From NCBI GenBank assembly GCA_020631315.1, contig JAHDHM010000057.1, positions 1 through 13,842 of the forward strand: a DNA stretch of 13,842 nt. The letters run 5' to 3'. A model generated the notes under the pieces. That model was not told where the DNA came from and did no database searches. It saw nothing but the letters and a program-made list of their open reading frames with translations. The position numbers were made by a program, and so were the translations under genes. The stretch is from Acidimicrobiales bacterium. Its GTDB lineage: Bacteria; Actinomycetota; Acidimicrobiia; Acidimicrobiales; Poriferisodaliceae. Positions 1 to 6,573 of the stretch are shown here, one piece after another; the stretch's first letter is position 1; every line of letters begins with the position of its first letter.

Positions 1-846
1 ACCTGACTCACGCATCTCGGCGAGCGCGTGGTTCGTGGCGTCGACGAGGTCGCTGTCGAGCGGGTAGATGAACCCGAGCGGATCGCTCTGGAGGCCGTCG
101 TCGATGGTGGTCACCTGGTCGGCGTTCTCGCCGATGTAGCCGAGGCCGGCAGCATCGTCGATGATGACGGCGTCGACGTCACCGGCGATGAGTGCCTGGA
201 TGGCCAGACCGAACTGGTCGTAGGCCTCGATGCGGTCGTCGCCGCCGAGGAGCTCCTCGGCCAGCTCGAAGTTGGTGGTGCCGACCTGGGTGCCGACGAT
301 GGCGTCACTGTTGATGACGTCATCGGCCGAGGCGAAGCGGTCGTCGTCGAGGGCGACGATGAACTTCTGCTCGACGGTCATGTACGGATCGGAGAACGCA
401 ACGATCTCCTTGCGCTCGTCGGTGATCGAGATGCCGTCGGCGGCGGTGTCGATCTCGCCCTGGGCGACCTGGTCGATGACGTCGGGCCAACCCGCGACGA
501 CGAACTCGGCCTCGCAGTTCAGGATGCGGCAGATCTCGCGCCACGCGTCGTAGTCCCAGCCTTCGCCCTCGGTGCCACCGATGGGCACGTAGTTGAACGG
601 CAGGTACGCGTTCTCGACACCGACGGTGACGACGCGACCTTCGAGGTCGAACGCCATCTCTGCCATGTCGTCGTCGGCCATGTCGTCGTCGGACATGTCG
701 TCGTCGGACATGTCGTCGTCGGCCGCGGCTTCGGTGGTCTCGGGTGCTGCGGTGGTCGACGCTGCTTCGTCGTCGGAGTCACCGCAGGCTGCGGCGATCA
801 GACCGAACGCGACGAGCAGCGCCATCAGGCGCCACAGGTTCTTCAT
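1..846 (-). CDS. Amino-acid-type ABC transporter solute-binding lipoprotein (SBP family 3), C-terminus beyond window
   Basis: Extracytoplasmic receptor that captures a small polar ligand, probably an amino acid, for an ABC importer. The N-terminus (MKNLWRLMALLVAFGLIAAACG) is a lipoprotein signal with a lipobox-like AAAC and the lipidated Cys at 21. An acidic linker of about residues 22-65 follows, then a family-3 binding fold with typical phrases: YLPFNYV, GWDYDAWREIC, GEIDTAADGISIT, ERKEIVAFSDPYM, VGTQVGTTN and DAVIIDDAAG. The sequence stays open through 282 codons to the window edge, so only the C-terminal end is missing. The ATG at 846 has GGAGGG at 853-858, 6 nt upstream. The permease and ATPase genes are not in the window, so the ligand cannot be assigned. 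It is divergent from the C45-like gene. Family sure; substrate unknown. Confidence 0.93.
   Translation of the reverse strand, partial: MKNLWRLMALLVAFGLIAAACGDSDDEAASTTAAPETTEAAADDDMSDDDMSDDDMADDDMAEMAFDLEGRVVTVGVENAYLPFNYVPIGGTEGEGWDYDAWREICRILNCEAEFVVAGWPDVIDQVAQGEIDTAADGISITDERKEIVAFSDPYMTVEQKFIVALDDDRFASADDVINSDAIVGTQVGTTNFELAEELLGGDDRIEAYDQFGLAIQALIAGDVDAVIIDDAAGLGYIGENADQVTTIDDGLQSDPLGFIYPLDSDLVDATNHALAEMRESG
664..723 (-). repeat. Four tandem 15-bp units encoding the (D)DDM(S/A) linker of the binding protein
   Basis: Four adjacent 15-bp units begin at 664, 679, 694 and 709 and differ only at the last base. On the minus strand they encode repeated Asp-Asp-Asp-Met with Ser or Ala. The block lies between the lipidated Cys and the folded binding domain, so it acts as a flexible acidic tether. 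The unit is a multiple of three, so slippage would change tether length without breaking the frame. Confidence 0.9.
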
Positions 847-917
847 TTGATTCCCTCCGGGGGTGTGAGGTTCGCATGGAGTGATGCCCGCCCGGGGCGC
901 CATGCGACGAAGCGGCG

Positions 918-923
918 AGTGTA
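918..923 (-). promoter_or_regulatory. Candidate -10 element TACACT for the binding-protein gene
   Basis: On the minus strand TACACT matches the actinobacterial TAnnnT -10 pattern and lies 71 nt upstream of the ATG at 846. This would give a leader of about 60-65 nt carrying the GGAGGG site. No convincing -35 is seen. The identical hexamer precedes the aldolase gene at 8778. Confidence 0.4.
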
Positions 924-940
924 GAGGCGATCCGCGTCGG

Positions 941-946
941 TAGTCT
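941..946 (+). promoter_or_regulatory. Candidate -10 element TAGTCT for the C45/LLM/ychJ operon
   Basis: TAGTCT fits TAnnnT and lies 42 nt before the ATG at 989, leaving room for a leader of about 35 nt with the GGGGGA ribosome site. It is about 20 bp from the opposing -10 at 918-923, so the divergent promoters would be nearly back to back. No clear -35 is visible. Confidence 0.4.
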
Positions 947-988
947 CGTGACTTCGGTGAGGCAGTGGTCACTTCTGGGGGAACGACG

Positions 989-2089
989 ATGAGCGACGAT
1001 GCGACGACCGGCCCGACCACGGGTGCTGCGCTCCCGACGATGCGGCAGGTGTCGTTCTCCGGCACACCCGCCGAGATCGGTGAACAGCACGGCAGCACAC
1101 TGACCGAACGGGTCGGCAGTTGCGTCGAGCTGTACCGGCGGGTCTTCGGGCTCGGCGACGACGAGCTCGGACGTCGGGCCGCGCACTTCGAGCAGGTCAC
1201 CCGTGACTGGGCACCGGATCTCGCGGCCGAGATCGACGCCATCGCTGGTGGTTCGGGACAGGCAGCTCGTGACGTGTGGGCACTGAACGCCCGCAGCGAG
1301 ATCATGTCGTTCACCGGAGCCGAGGCGACCGAGTGCACCTCGATGCTCGCCCCCGGCCTCCACCTGCTCGCCCAGAACTGGGACTGGATCAGCGACCTCG
1401 AACCGCTGACGGTGCTGATGGACGTCACCGCCACCGACGGGCATCGGCTGGCGACGATCACCGAACCGGGCATGGTCGGCAAAGTGGGGATGTCGACGGC
1501 CGGTGTCGCGGTCGGACTGAACTTCCTGTACTCCCGCCACTCGCTGCCGGGTGTCCCGGTGCACGTGCTGCTGCGACGCCTCCTCGACGAGCGCGAGAGC
1601 TCGGCGGTGCACGACGTCGTCGCGTCCGCCGGTGCAGGACGGTCGGCGCACGTGTTCCTCGCCACCCACCGCGACGGCGCCACCGTCGGAACCAGCTACG
1701 AGTTCACCGGGCTCGAGACTCATCGCAAGGACAGCGCCGACGAGCCGCTGCTCCACACGAACCACTTCCTGCTGACCGACGGCATGCCCCAGGGGACGTC
1801 GGCGGCGAACTCGGCAGGCCGCCACGATCGTGCCGTCGCGCTCCTCGAGGCGGGGGCGGGCACCGACCCCGACTCGGTGCGGTCGTTCCTCGACGACGAC
1901 GACGGCTCGGACACGCCGATCTGTCGTATGTGGGCACCGTCGCCGTCGTTGCCGGGCATCGAGACCGGCACCGTGTGTGCCGTCATGGCCGATGTCGGGC
2001 GCGGCCGCCTGTCGGTGCGGCGTGGGCCGAACCCGGCCGCACCGTGGCAGCACCTCGACCTGAACCAGACACAGGGGGACCTGTCGTGA
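989..2089 (+). CDS. C45-like Ntn hydrolase (acyl-CoA:6-aminopenicillanate acyltransferase family)
   Basis: Predicted N-terminal-nucleophile amide hydrolase or acyltransferase of 366 aa. Family signs, in order: PAEIGEQHG near residues 27-35, the NARSEIM stretch at 100-106, the nucleophile region ATECTSM with candidate nucleophile Cys116, then LLAQNWDW at 126-133. Family members cut themselves just before the Cys, which would give fragments of about 115 and 251 residues. Here the preceding residue is Glu, not the Gly of the penicillin acyltransferase. The ATG at 989 is preferred over an in-frame GTG at 965 because GGGGGA (977-982) sits 6 nt before it. The gene overlaps the next one at GTGA, so the two are translationally coupled. 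No signal peptide is seen, so it is probably cytoplasmic. Substrate unknown; peptides, N-acyl amino acids or lactams are all possible. Confidence 0.87.
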   Translation: MSDDATTGPTTGAALPTMRQVSFSGTPAEIGEQHGSTLTERVGSCVELYRRVFGLGDDELGRRAAHFEQVTRDWAPDLAAEIDAIAGGSGQAARDVWALNARSEIMSFTGAEATECTSMLAPGLHLLAQNWDWISDLEPLTVLMDVTATDGHRLATITEPGMVGKVGMSTAGVAVGLNFLYSRHSLPGVPVHVLLRRLLDERESSAVHDVVASAGAGRSAHVFLATHRDGATVGTSYEFTGLETHRKDSADEPLLHTNHFLLTDGMPQGTSAANSAGRHDRAVALLEAGAGTDPDSVRSFLDDDDGSDTPICRMWAPSPSLPGIETGTVCAVMADVGRGRLSVRRGPNPAAPWQHLDLNQTQGDLS

Positions 2090-3105
2090 AGATCGACACC
2101 GGACTCGGCAACGACCTGCACGTCGCTGCGGACCGTGCCGCTGCGGCAGAGGCCGCCGGCTACGACGCCGTGTGGACGGCCGAGACGTCGCGGGATCCGT
2201 TCTTCCCGCTCACACTCGCCGCACCCGCGACCGAGCACCTGACACTCGGCACCTCGATCGCGGTCGCCTTCGCCCGCAACCCGATGCTGCTGGCCAACAT
2301 CGGCAACGACCTGCAGTACCTGTCGAAGGGCCGCTTCGTCCTCGGCCTCGGCTCACAGATCAAGCCCCACATCACCAAGCGGTTCTCGATGGAGTGGAGC
2401 AAGCCCGCAGCACGTATGCGGGAGATGATCCTCGCCACCCGCGCCATCTGGGCGGCCTGGAACGAACGCGAGAAGTTGAACTTCCGCGGCGAGTTCTACA
2501 CCCACACGCTCATGACCCACTTCTTCGATCCGGGTCCGAACCCGTACGGCACGCCGGACGTGTACATCGCCGCAGTCGGGCCGCTGATGACCAAGGTCGC
2601 CGGCGAGACCTGCGACGGCTTGATCGCCCACTCCTTCACCACTGCGGAGTATCTGCGTGACGTGACGCTGCCCACGATCGCCGAAGGTCGTGAGGAAGGC
2701 GGCCGGACCGAGGATCCGTTCTCGATCATGTTGCCGGCGTTCGTCGTGACGGGTCCCGACGAGGAGACGATGACCAAGGTCGACCGTCGCGTGCGCGGCC
2801 AGATCGCGTTCTACGGCTCGACGCCCGCCTACCGGGGTGTGCTGGAGCACCACGGCTGGGGCGACCTGCAGACCCAGCTGAACACGCTGTCCAAGCAGGG
2901 CGAGTGGGAGGCGATGGCCGACCTGATCGACGACGACATGCTCAACGCGTTCGCCGTCGTCGCCGAACCCGGTGAGGTCGCAGCCGGTCTGCACTCGCGC
3001 TTCGAGGGCTTGGCGCAGCGAATGAGCTTCAACACGATGTTGGACCTGGGCACCGAGTTCTGGGCACCGATCGCGGCGGAGCTCCGTGCGCTCGACGAGG
3101 CATAG
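2086..3105 (+). CDS. LLM-class F420-dependent oxidoreductase (TIGR03617-like)
   Basis: Luciferase-like monooxygenase fold enzyme of 339 aa, predicted to use the deazaflavin F420. It begins MKIDTGLGNDL and carries GYDAVWTAETSRDPFFPL (25-42), LGTSIAVAFARNP (54-66), GRFVLGLGSQIKPHI (82-96) and DFxGPNPYG-type FFDPGPNPYG. From memory this matches the MSMEG_2256-like actinobacterial subfamily (TIGR03617) closely; a profile search would settle it. The GTG start overlaps the previous stop (GTGA, 2086-2089) and has GGGGGA at 2074-2079, 6 nt before it, the same site and spacing as the upstream gene. The longer in-frame extension to 1276 lies antiparallel in phase inside the hydrolase gene and is not real. 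Its substrate is probably linked to that of the C45-like enzyme. Confidence 0.92.
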   Translation: MKIDTGLGNDLHVAADRAAAAEAAGYDAVWTAETSRDPFFPLTLAAPATEHLTLGTSIAVAFARNPMLLANIGNDLQYLSKGRFVLGLGSQIKPHITKRFSMEWSKPAARMREMILATRAIWAAWNEREKLNFRGEFYTHTLMTHFFDPGPNPYGTPDVYIAAVGPLMTKVAGETCDGLIAHSFTTAEYLRDVTLPTIAEGREEGGRTEDPFSIMLPAFVVTGPDEETMTKVDRRVRGQIAFYGSTPAYRGVLEHHGWGDLQTQLNTLSKQGEWEAMADLIDDDMLNAFAVVAEPGEVAAGLHSRFEGLAQRMSFNTMLDLGTEFWAPIAAELRALDEA

Positions 3106-3141
3106 CGAATCCGGTATGTCGAGCATGGAGGTCGTGGCCAC

Positions 3142-3561
3142 GTGAAGCAGCGCAAGAAGAAGCCGAGCACATCGTGTCCGTGTGGCACGGGCGAGAAGTT
3201 CAACGCCTGCTGCGCTCCCCTGCTGCGGCGTCAGCGCGGCGCCGAGACCGCGGTCGAGTTGATGCGCAGCCGGTACACGGCGTTCGTGAAGGGCAACGAG
3301 AGCTACGTCGACTGGTCGTGGCATCCCGACCAACGACCTGCCGATGTCGGCTCGATCCCCGATGAGGGATGGGAGCCGCTCGAGATCCTGGCCAGCGCCG
3401 GTGGTGGGCCGGGCGATGCGTCGGGCACCGTCGAGTTCCGGACCGCGTATCGCCACGGAGACCATGCGCACACGCTGCACGAGGTGTCGACGTTCACCCG
3501 CTACGACGACCCCGAGTTCGGCGAGCGTTGGGTGTATCTCACGGGCTCAGCGCCAGACTGA
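3142..3561 (+). CDS. YchJ/UPF0225 family protein with N-terminal SEC-C zinc motif
   Basis: Small protein of 139 aa. A basic start (KQRKKK) is followed by the SEC-C motif CPCGTGEKFNACC at 12-24, with Cys12, Cys14, Cys23 and Cys24 as likely zinc ligands. The YchJ NTF2-like domain follows, with MRSRYTAFVKGNESYVDWSWHPDQRP (about 43-68) and a C-terminal strand YDDPEFGERWVYLTG. The family has no settled function; SEC-C may mediate protein contacts. The GTG start at 3142 is supported by GGAGGT at 3127-3132, 9 nt upstream; an ATG at 3125 is out of frame and hits a stop at once. It starts 36 nt after the LLM gene, so it is probably the third gene of that operon. Its last codons (GSAPD-stop) are the first copy of the hairpin repeat array. 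Confidence 0.9.
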   Translation: MKQRKKKPSTSCPCGTGEKFNACCAPLLRRQRGAETAVELMRSRYTAFVKGNESYVDWSWHPDQRPADVGSIPDEGWEPLEILASAGGGPGDASGTVEFRTAYRHGDHAHTLHEVSTFTRYDDPEFGERWVYLTGSAPD

Positions 3562-3650
3562 GCCCCATGGGTACAGCTCAGCGCCAGACTGAGCCCAGAC
3601 CGGCACAGCTCAGCGCCAGACTGAGCCCAGACCGGTACAGCTCAGCGCAG
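3543..3650 (+). repeat. Tandem hairpin array, period about 32 bp, three full copies plus a half copy
   Basis: The core is the dyad GCTCAG-CGCCAGA-CTGAGC. Copy 1 has the longest stem, GGGCTCAG (3543-3550) with CTGAGCCC (3558-3565), loop CGCCAGA. Copies 2 and 3 are at 3576-3594 and 3608-3626, and a half copy (GCTCAGCGC) starts at 3640. Spacings are 31, 32 and 32 bp. Copies 2 and 3 are followed by CCCAGACCGG(C/T)AC. A diverged right arm, GCGCCGAAGCTGAGCC, is visible at 3693-3708. The first dyad contains the stop codon of the ychJ-like gene. There is no T-tract. Possible roles are transcript-end protection or termination. Confidence 0.85.
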
Positions 3651-3866
3651 GGCCAGGCTTCCAGTACTCCTGAACGTCTTCGGAGCTGCCTTGCGCCGAA
3701 GCTGAGCCGATCGAGTGCAGGGGCAGCGGTGTCCACTTGACGTCCGCGTGACCGCAGCCACCGGCGGATGGCGGGGGCAGCGACGATGTGTCGATGTGAG
3801 GTGTCCATCGGTCGTGTTCAACACCCCGCGTGCGTTTGCTCGCACGATCGGCTACGAAGAGTGGCC
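3651..3866. other. Non-coding stretch upstream of the cyclodeaminase-family gene
   Basis: Together with the array, this makes about 305 bp without a gene. No open frame here shows a recognisable protein. Two inverted repeats are visible: CTTCGG (3678-3683) with CCGAAG (3696-3701), loop 12, and a perfect CGTGCG (3829-3834) with CGCACG (3841-3846), loop TTTGCT. The second would form a hairpin in the leader ending about 20 nt before the ATG at 3867. No clear TAnnnT -10 is found; TACGAA at 3853-3858 is too weak to call. Confidence 0.6.
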
Positions 3867-4916
3867 ATGAAGACGATGATTCTGGGTGCTGCCGACCTCG
3901 CGACGCTGGTCGAGCGAGTGGGCCGAGACGAGCTGATGGACCAGATGATCGCCGCCCTGCGCTCGCGTTTCGCCGAGCACGACGCCGAGTCGGTGGATGC
4001 CCGGGCTCGTGCCGGTTTCCGCTACGACAAGCCGGCGCTCGGCCTCATCGAGTGGATGCCGACCCACGAGGTGGGCGGCCCGGTCGTGATCAAGATGGTC
4101 GGCTACCACCCGACGAACCCGACTCAGCGTGAGCTGCCGAGCGTGATCGCCACCTCGTCGATGTGGGACACCGAGACGGGACACCTGGCCGCCATCACGG
4201 ATTCGACCTTGTTGACCGCCCTGCGCACGGGTGCCGCGTCGGGTCTGGCGACGGAGCTGATGGCGATCGACGCCCCGGTGACCGTGGGCGTCATCGGTCT
4301 CGGCGCGCAGGCCGTCACCCAACTCCACGCGATCAGTCGGGTGCGTCGAATCGAGCGGGTCATGGGCTTCGATCCATCACCCGAGCCGGCTCAGACGTTC
4401 GCACGGCGGGTGGCGTTCCTCGACGTGCCGTTCGAGACGGTCGACCCCGGCGGGGTGGAGACGATGGCGAGCGAGGTCGACGTGCTCGTCACCTGCACGT
4501 CGGTCGACATCGGCGCTGGTCCGGTGGTGGGCGACTTCGAGCCCCGGCCGTGGCTGCACGTCAATGCGGTCGGCGCTGACTTCCCGGGGAAGTTGGAGCT
4601 GTCGACGGCGCTGCTGGACCGTGCACTGGTGGTGCCGGACACGATCGAGCAGTGTCTGGCCGAGGGTGAGTGCCAGCAGGTCGCTTCCTCGCAGATCGGG
4701 CCCGAGCTGTTCGAGTTCGTGCAAGCGGCGGACACCGAGCGGGAGCGGTCGATGGTGACCGTGTTCGACTCGACTGGCTGGGCGGTCGAGGACGACGTGG
4801 CGATGCGCCTCGTGCTGTCCCTGGCGGCCGAACATGGCGTCGGCGCCGAGGTGCAGCTCGAATCGATCCCCGTCGACCCCTACGACCCGTATGGCCAGGT
4901 GCGTTGCGTCAACTGA
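3867..4916 (+). CDS. Ornithine cyclodeaminase / mu-crystallin family protein
   Basis: NAD(P)-binding enzyme of 349 aa. Family members make proline from ornithine, reduce cyclic imines, or act in opine-like or diamino-acid synthesis. Residues matching the ornithine cyclodeaminase active site: Arg52 (GFRYDKP), Lys76 (VIKMVGYHP), Arg120 (TALRTGAAS), Asp238 and Lys242 (NAVGADFPGKLEL). The dinucleotide loop is GVIGLGAQA at 141-149. The core (39-330) is flanked by the usual N-terminal dimerisation part. ATG at 3867 is chosen because homology starts at MKTMILGAADL and GAAGAG lies 5 nt upstream; the extension to 3768 shows no family-like sequence. The stop overlaps the convergent glpD-like gene by 8 bp. 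The pocket reads GADFPGK where classic ornithine cyclodeaminase has GGDCPGK, so exact substrate stays open. Confidence 0.9.
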   Translation: MKTMILGAADLATLVERVGRDELMDQMIAALRSRFAEHDAESVDARARAGFRYDKPALGLIEWMPTHEVGGPVVIKMVGYHPTNPTQRELPSVIATSSMWDTETGHLAAITDSTLLTALRTGAASGLATELMAIDAPVTVGVIGLGAQAVTQLHAISRVRRIERVMGFDPSPEPAQTFARRVAFLDVPFETVDPGGVETMASEVDVLVTCTSVDIGAGPVVGDFEPRPWLHVNAVGADFPGKLELSTALLDRALVVPDTIEQCLAEGECQQVASSQIGPELFEFVQAADTERERSMVTVFDSTGWAVEDDVAMRLVLSLAAEHGVGAEVQLESIPVDPYDPYGQVRCVN

Positions 4917-6519
4917 GCGCCGGCGTCTGCAGGTAGGCGTCGAGCTTCTCGTCGGCTCGGTCACCGAAAAGGATCTTCGCGACGTCGCGCAGGCCCTCCG
5001 CGTTGCGGATGTCGCTGTCGGGGACGACGAGGTCGATCTTCGAACGGCGGCGCATGAAGTCGTCGAGTTCGGTGACCATCTCGGTCTGGGCGGCGACGTG
5101 GAGCTCGACGCGCAGGTAGTCGGCGTTCTCCATGACGTCCTCGCCCATGGTGGGGTCGGCTTCGATCTCGTCGAGCATGTCGAAGGCCCGTCGGCCGTAC
5201 CTGCGCCAGAGCCGCTCGCTGAGGGGTTCGACGTCGGGCCGGGTGCGCAGGTCGTCGAGACGCATGAGGCGTGCTCGTCGGAAGAACGCGTCGCGGCTCT
5301 CCTTCGACGGTTCGCCGTACCAGGTGTGCGTGTCGGGTTCGAGGACGAGGTCGAGACCTTCGACGGCTTCGGCGACCTCTTCGCCGACGAGTTTGCCGCC
5401 GAAGATGGTGACGACCTTGCGGGTGCTGTCGACCTCGATCTCGTGCTTGCGCGAGAGCTTGGTCCAGTCGACCTCGGTGTGGCTGGAGCCCGACGCCTTG
5501 ACGACGAGGGGTCGGACGCCGTTGCGTTCGGCGATGATGTCGTCCTTGGTCAACGGCTTCGGCAGGTTGACCCGAGCGTTGATCTGTTCGAGGAGGAAGT
5601 CACGATCCTCGTCGGTGACCGGTTCGTGCGGGTTCTCGGTGCGGGTGTCGGTGGTGCCGATGACGCTGCGGCGACCCATCGGGATCACGTAGAAGAGGCG
5701 CTCGGTGTCGTCGTAGAAGGCGAGCACGCGTTCGCTGTCGGTGAGTCGAGGGACCACGAGGTGGATGCCCTTCGAGTACACGATGCGGTGGTCGGTCGTG
5801 GTGCCCCACGACGTGTTGAGGCCGTCGACGAAGGGACCGGCGGCGTTGATCACGATGCTCGCAGTGCACGTGAGGGTGCGGCCGCCAGGATCGTCGTGGT
5901 CGACGAGAGTGGCGTGCCAGCGGTCGCCGTCGCGGCGGGCTTGCGTCAGCTCGACGTAGTTGGCTGCGGTGGCGCCCACGTCCATGGCCTGACGCACGAA
6001 CGAGAACACGAAGCGGCTGTCGTTGTCCTTCAGGTAGGCGTCGAAGTACTCGATGCCACCAGCGACCTTGTCGGTGTTGATGATCGGTTCTTCGTGCTCG
6101 ATGCGGTCTTTGCTGAGGTAGCGCGGGCGCGGCGTGCTGAAGTTGCCGATGCCCCAGTAGGCGGTGGCGCCGAGCGTGGCGAACCAGGGTGCGTACGGCC
6201 CGCCTTCGTCGAGTGCAGCGTAGAACCCGATCTCCTTGATGTTGTCGGGATACGCGTTGATGAGACGGTTCCGCGACTTGCAGAGCTTGCGGACGAGGAA
6301 CAGTTCGTAGTTCTCGAGGTACTTGAAGCCGCCCCAGACGAGGTTCGACGACTCCTGGCTGGTGAAGCCACCGAAGTCACCTCGGTCGATCACGGCCACC
6401 CGGGCGCCTCGGCCGGCCAGGACGGCGGCGGAGACGGCGCCGTTGATGCCGCCACCCACGATGAGGACGTCGAAGTTGCCGCCGTCGAGTCGTTCGAGGT
6501 GGCGCTGGCGTTGTGACAT
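4909..6519 (-). CDS. GlpD-like FAD-dependent glycerol-3-phosphate dehydrogenase family protein
   Basis: FAD oxidoreductase of 536 aa in the aerobic glycerol-3-phosphate dehydrogenase family; GlpD makes dihydroxyacetone phosphate and feeds electrons to quinones at the membrane surface. FAD motif VLIVGGGINGA at 18-28, then DRGDFGGFTSQESSNLVWGG (45-64), ERNGVRPLV (331-339), FGGKLVGEE (373-381) and an alpha-helical C-terminal domain from about 400. ATG at 6519 is set by the FAD motif and GAGGTG at 6529-6534, 9 nt upstream; the in-frame extension to 6792 runs through the neighbouring gene. Two spots differ from the usual family sequence: GGLRYLE is GGFKYLE (Lys66), and GGKLTTYR is GGKLVGEE. The substrate may therefore be a different polyol phosphate or hydroxy acid. 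Family firm, exact reaction less so. Confidence 0.88.
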   Translation of the reverse strand: MSQRQRHLERLDGGNFDVLIVGGGINGAVSAAVLAGRGARVAVIDRGDFGGFTSQESSNLVWGGFKYLENYELFLVRKLCKSRNRLINAYPDNIKEIGFYAALDEGGPYAPWFATLGATAYWGIGNFSTPRPRYLSKDRIEHEEPIINTDKVAGGIEYFDAYLKDNDSRFVFSFVRQAMDVGATAANYVELTQARRDGDRWHATLVDHDDPGGRTLTCTASIVINAAGPFVDGLNTSWGTTTDHRIVYSKGIHLVVPRLTDSERVLAFYDDTERLFYVIPMGRRSVIGTTDTRTENPHEPVTDEDRDFLLEQINARVNLPKPLTKDDIIAERNGVRPLVVKASGSSHTEVDWTKLSRKHEIEVDSTRKVVTIFGGKLVGEEVAEAVEGLDLVLEPDTHTWYGEPSKESRDAFFRRARLMRLDDLRTRPDVEPLSERLWRRYGRRAFDMLDEIEADPTMGEDVMENADYLRVELHVAAQTEMVTELDDFMRRRSKIDLVVPDSDIRNAEGLRDVAKILFGDRADEKLDAYLQTPALS

Positions 6520-6537
6520 CGGTGCGTTCACCTCAAT

Positions 6538-6546
6538 GACGCTACC
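6538..6546. promoter_or_regulatory. GACGCTACC element in the divergent glpD-like / SDR promoter region
   Basis: The minus strand gives TAGCGT (6539-6544), a TAnnnT -10 candidate 19 nt before the glpD-like ATG. The plus strand reading TACCAA is a poorer -10 for the dehydrogenase. The same nine bases occur at 13245-13253 in another divergent pair. With a start site 6-7 nt beyond TAGCGT, the GAGGTG site would be at the very 5' end of the transcript, so the promoter call is tentative. Confidence 0.35.
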
Positions 6547-6573
6547 AATCGCTCTTCGTGGTTGACTGCCCAC

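Noticed and set aside
28..924. 298-codon plus-strand open frame over the binding-protein gene
   Set aside because: Antisense of a well-supported lipoprotein; low-complexity Val/Asp/Gly translation, and the repeated GHVVV section is only the shadow of the DDDM repeats.
779..2053. 424-codon minus-strand open frame over the C45-like gene
   Set aside because: Arg/Gly/His-rich translation with no motifs; the opposite strand carries a convincing Ntn hydrolase with a ribosome site.
3543..3650. CRISPR array (32-bp period)
   Set aside because: The copies are contiguous with no unique spacers, the first lies in a coding sequence, and no cas genes are nearby.
3768..3866. N-terminal extension of the cyclodeaminase-family protein
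   Set aside because: The extra 33 residues show no family resemblance and cover a hairpin and a GAAGAG ribosome site that belong to the leader of the ATG at 3867.
3651..3866. Riboswitch or small RNA upstream of the cyclodeaminase-family gene
   Set aside because: Two simple inverted repeats are visible, but no known riboswitch core or convincing promoter-terminator pair. Left as unexplained non-coding sequence.
4834..6516. 560-codon open frame on the plus strand across the glpD-like gene
   Set aside because: It is the antisense shadow of a gene with clear FAD motifs. Its translation is rich in Val, Asp and Glu with no recognisable domain, as expected from antisense reading of GC-rich codons.
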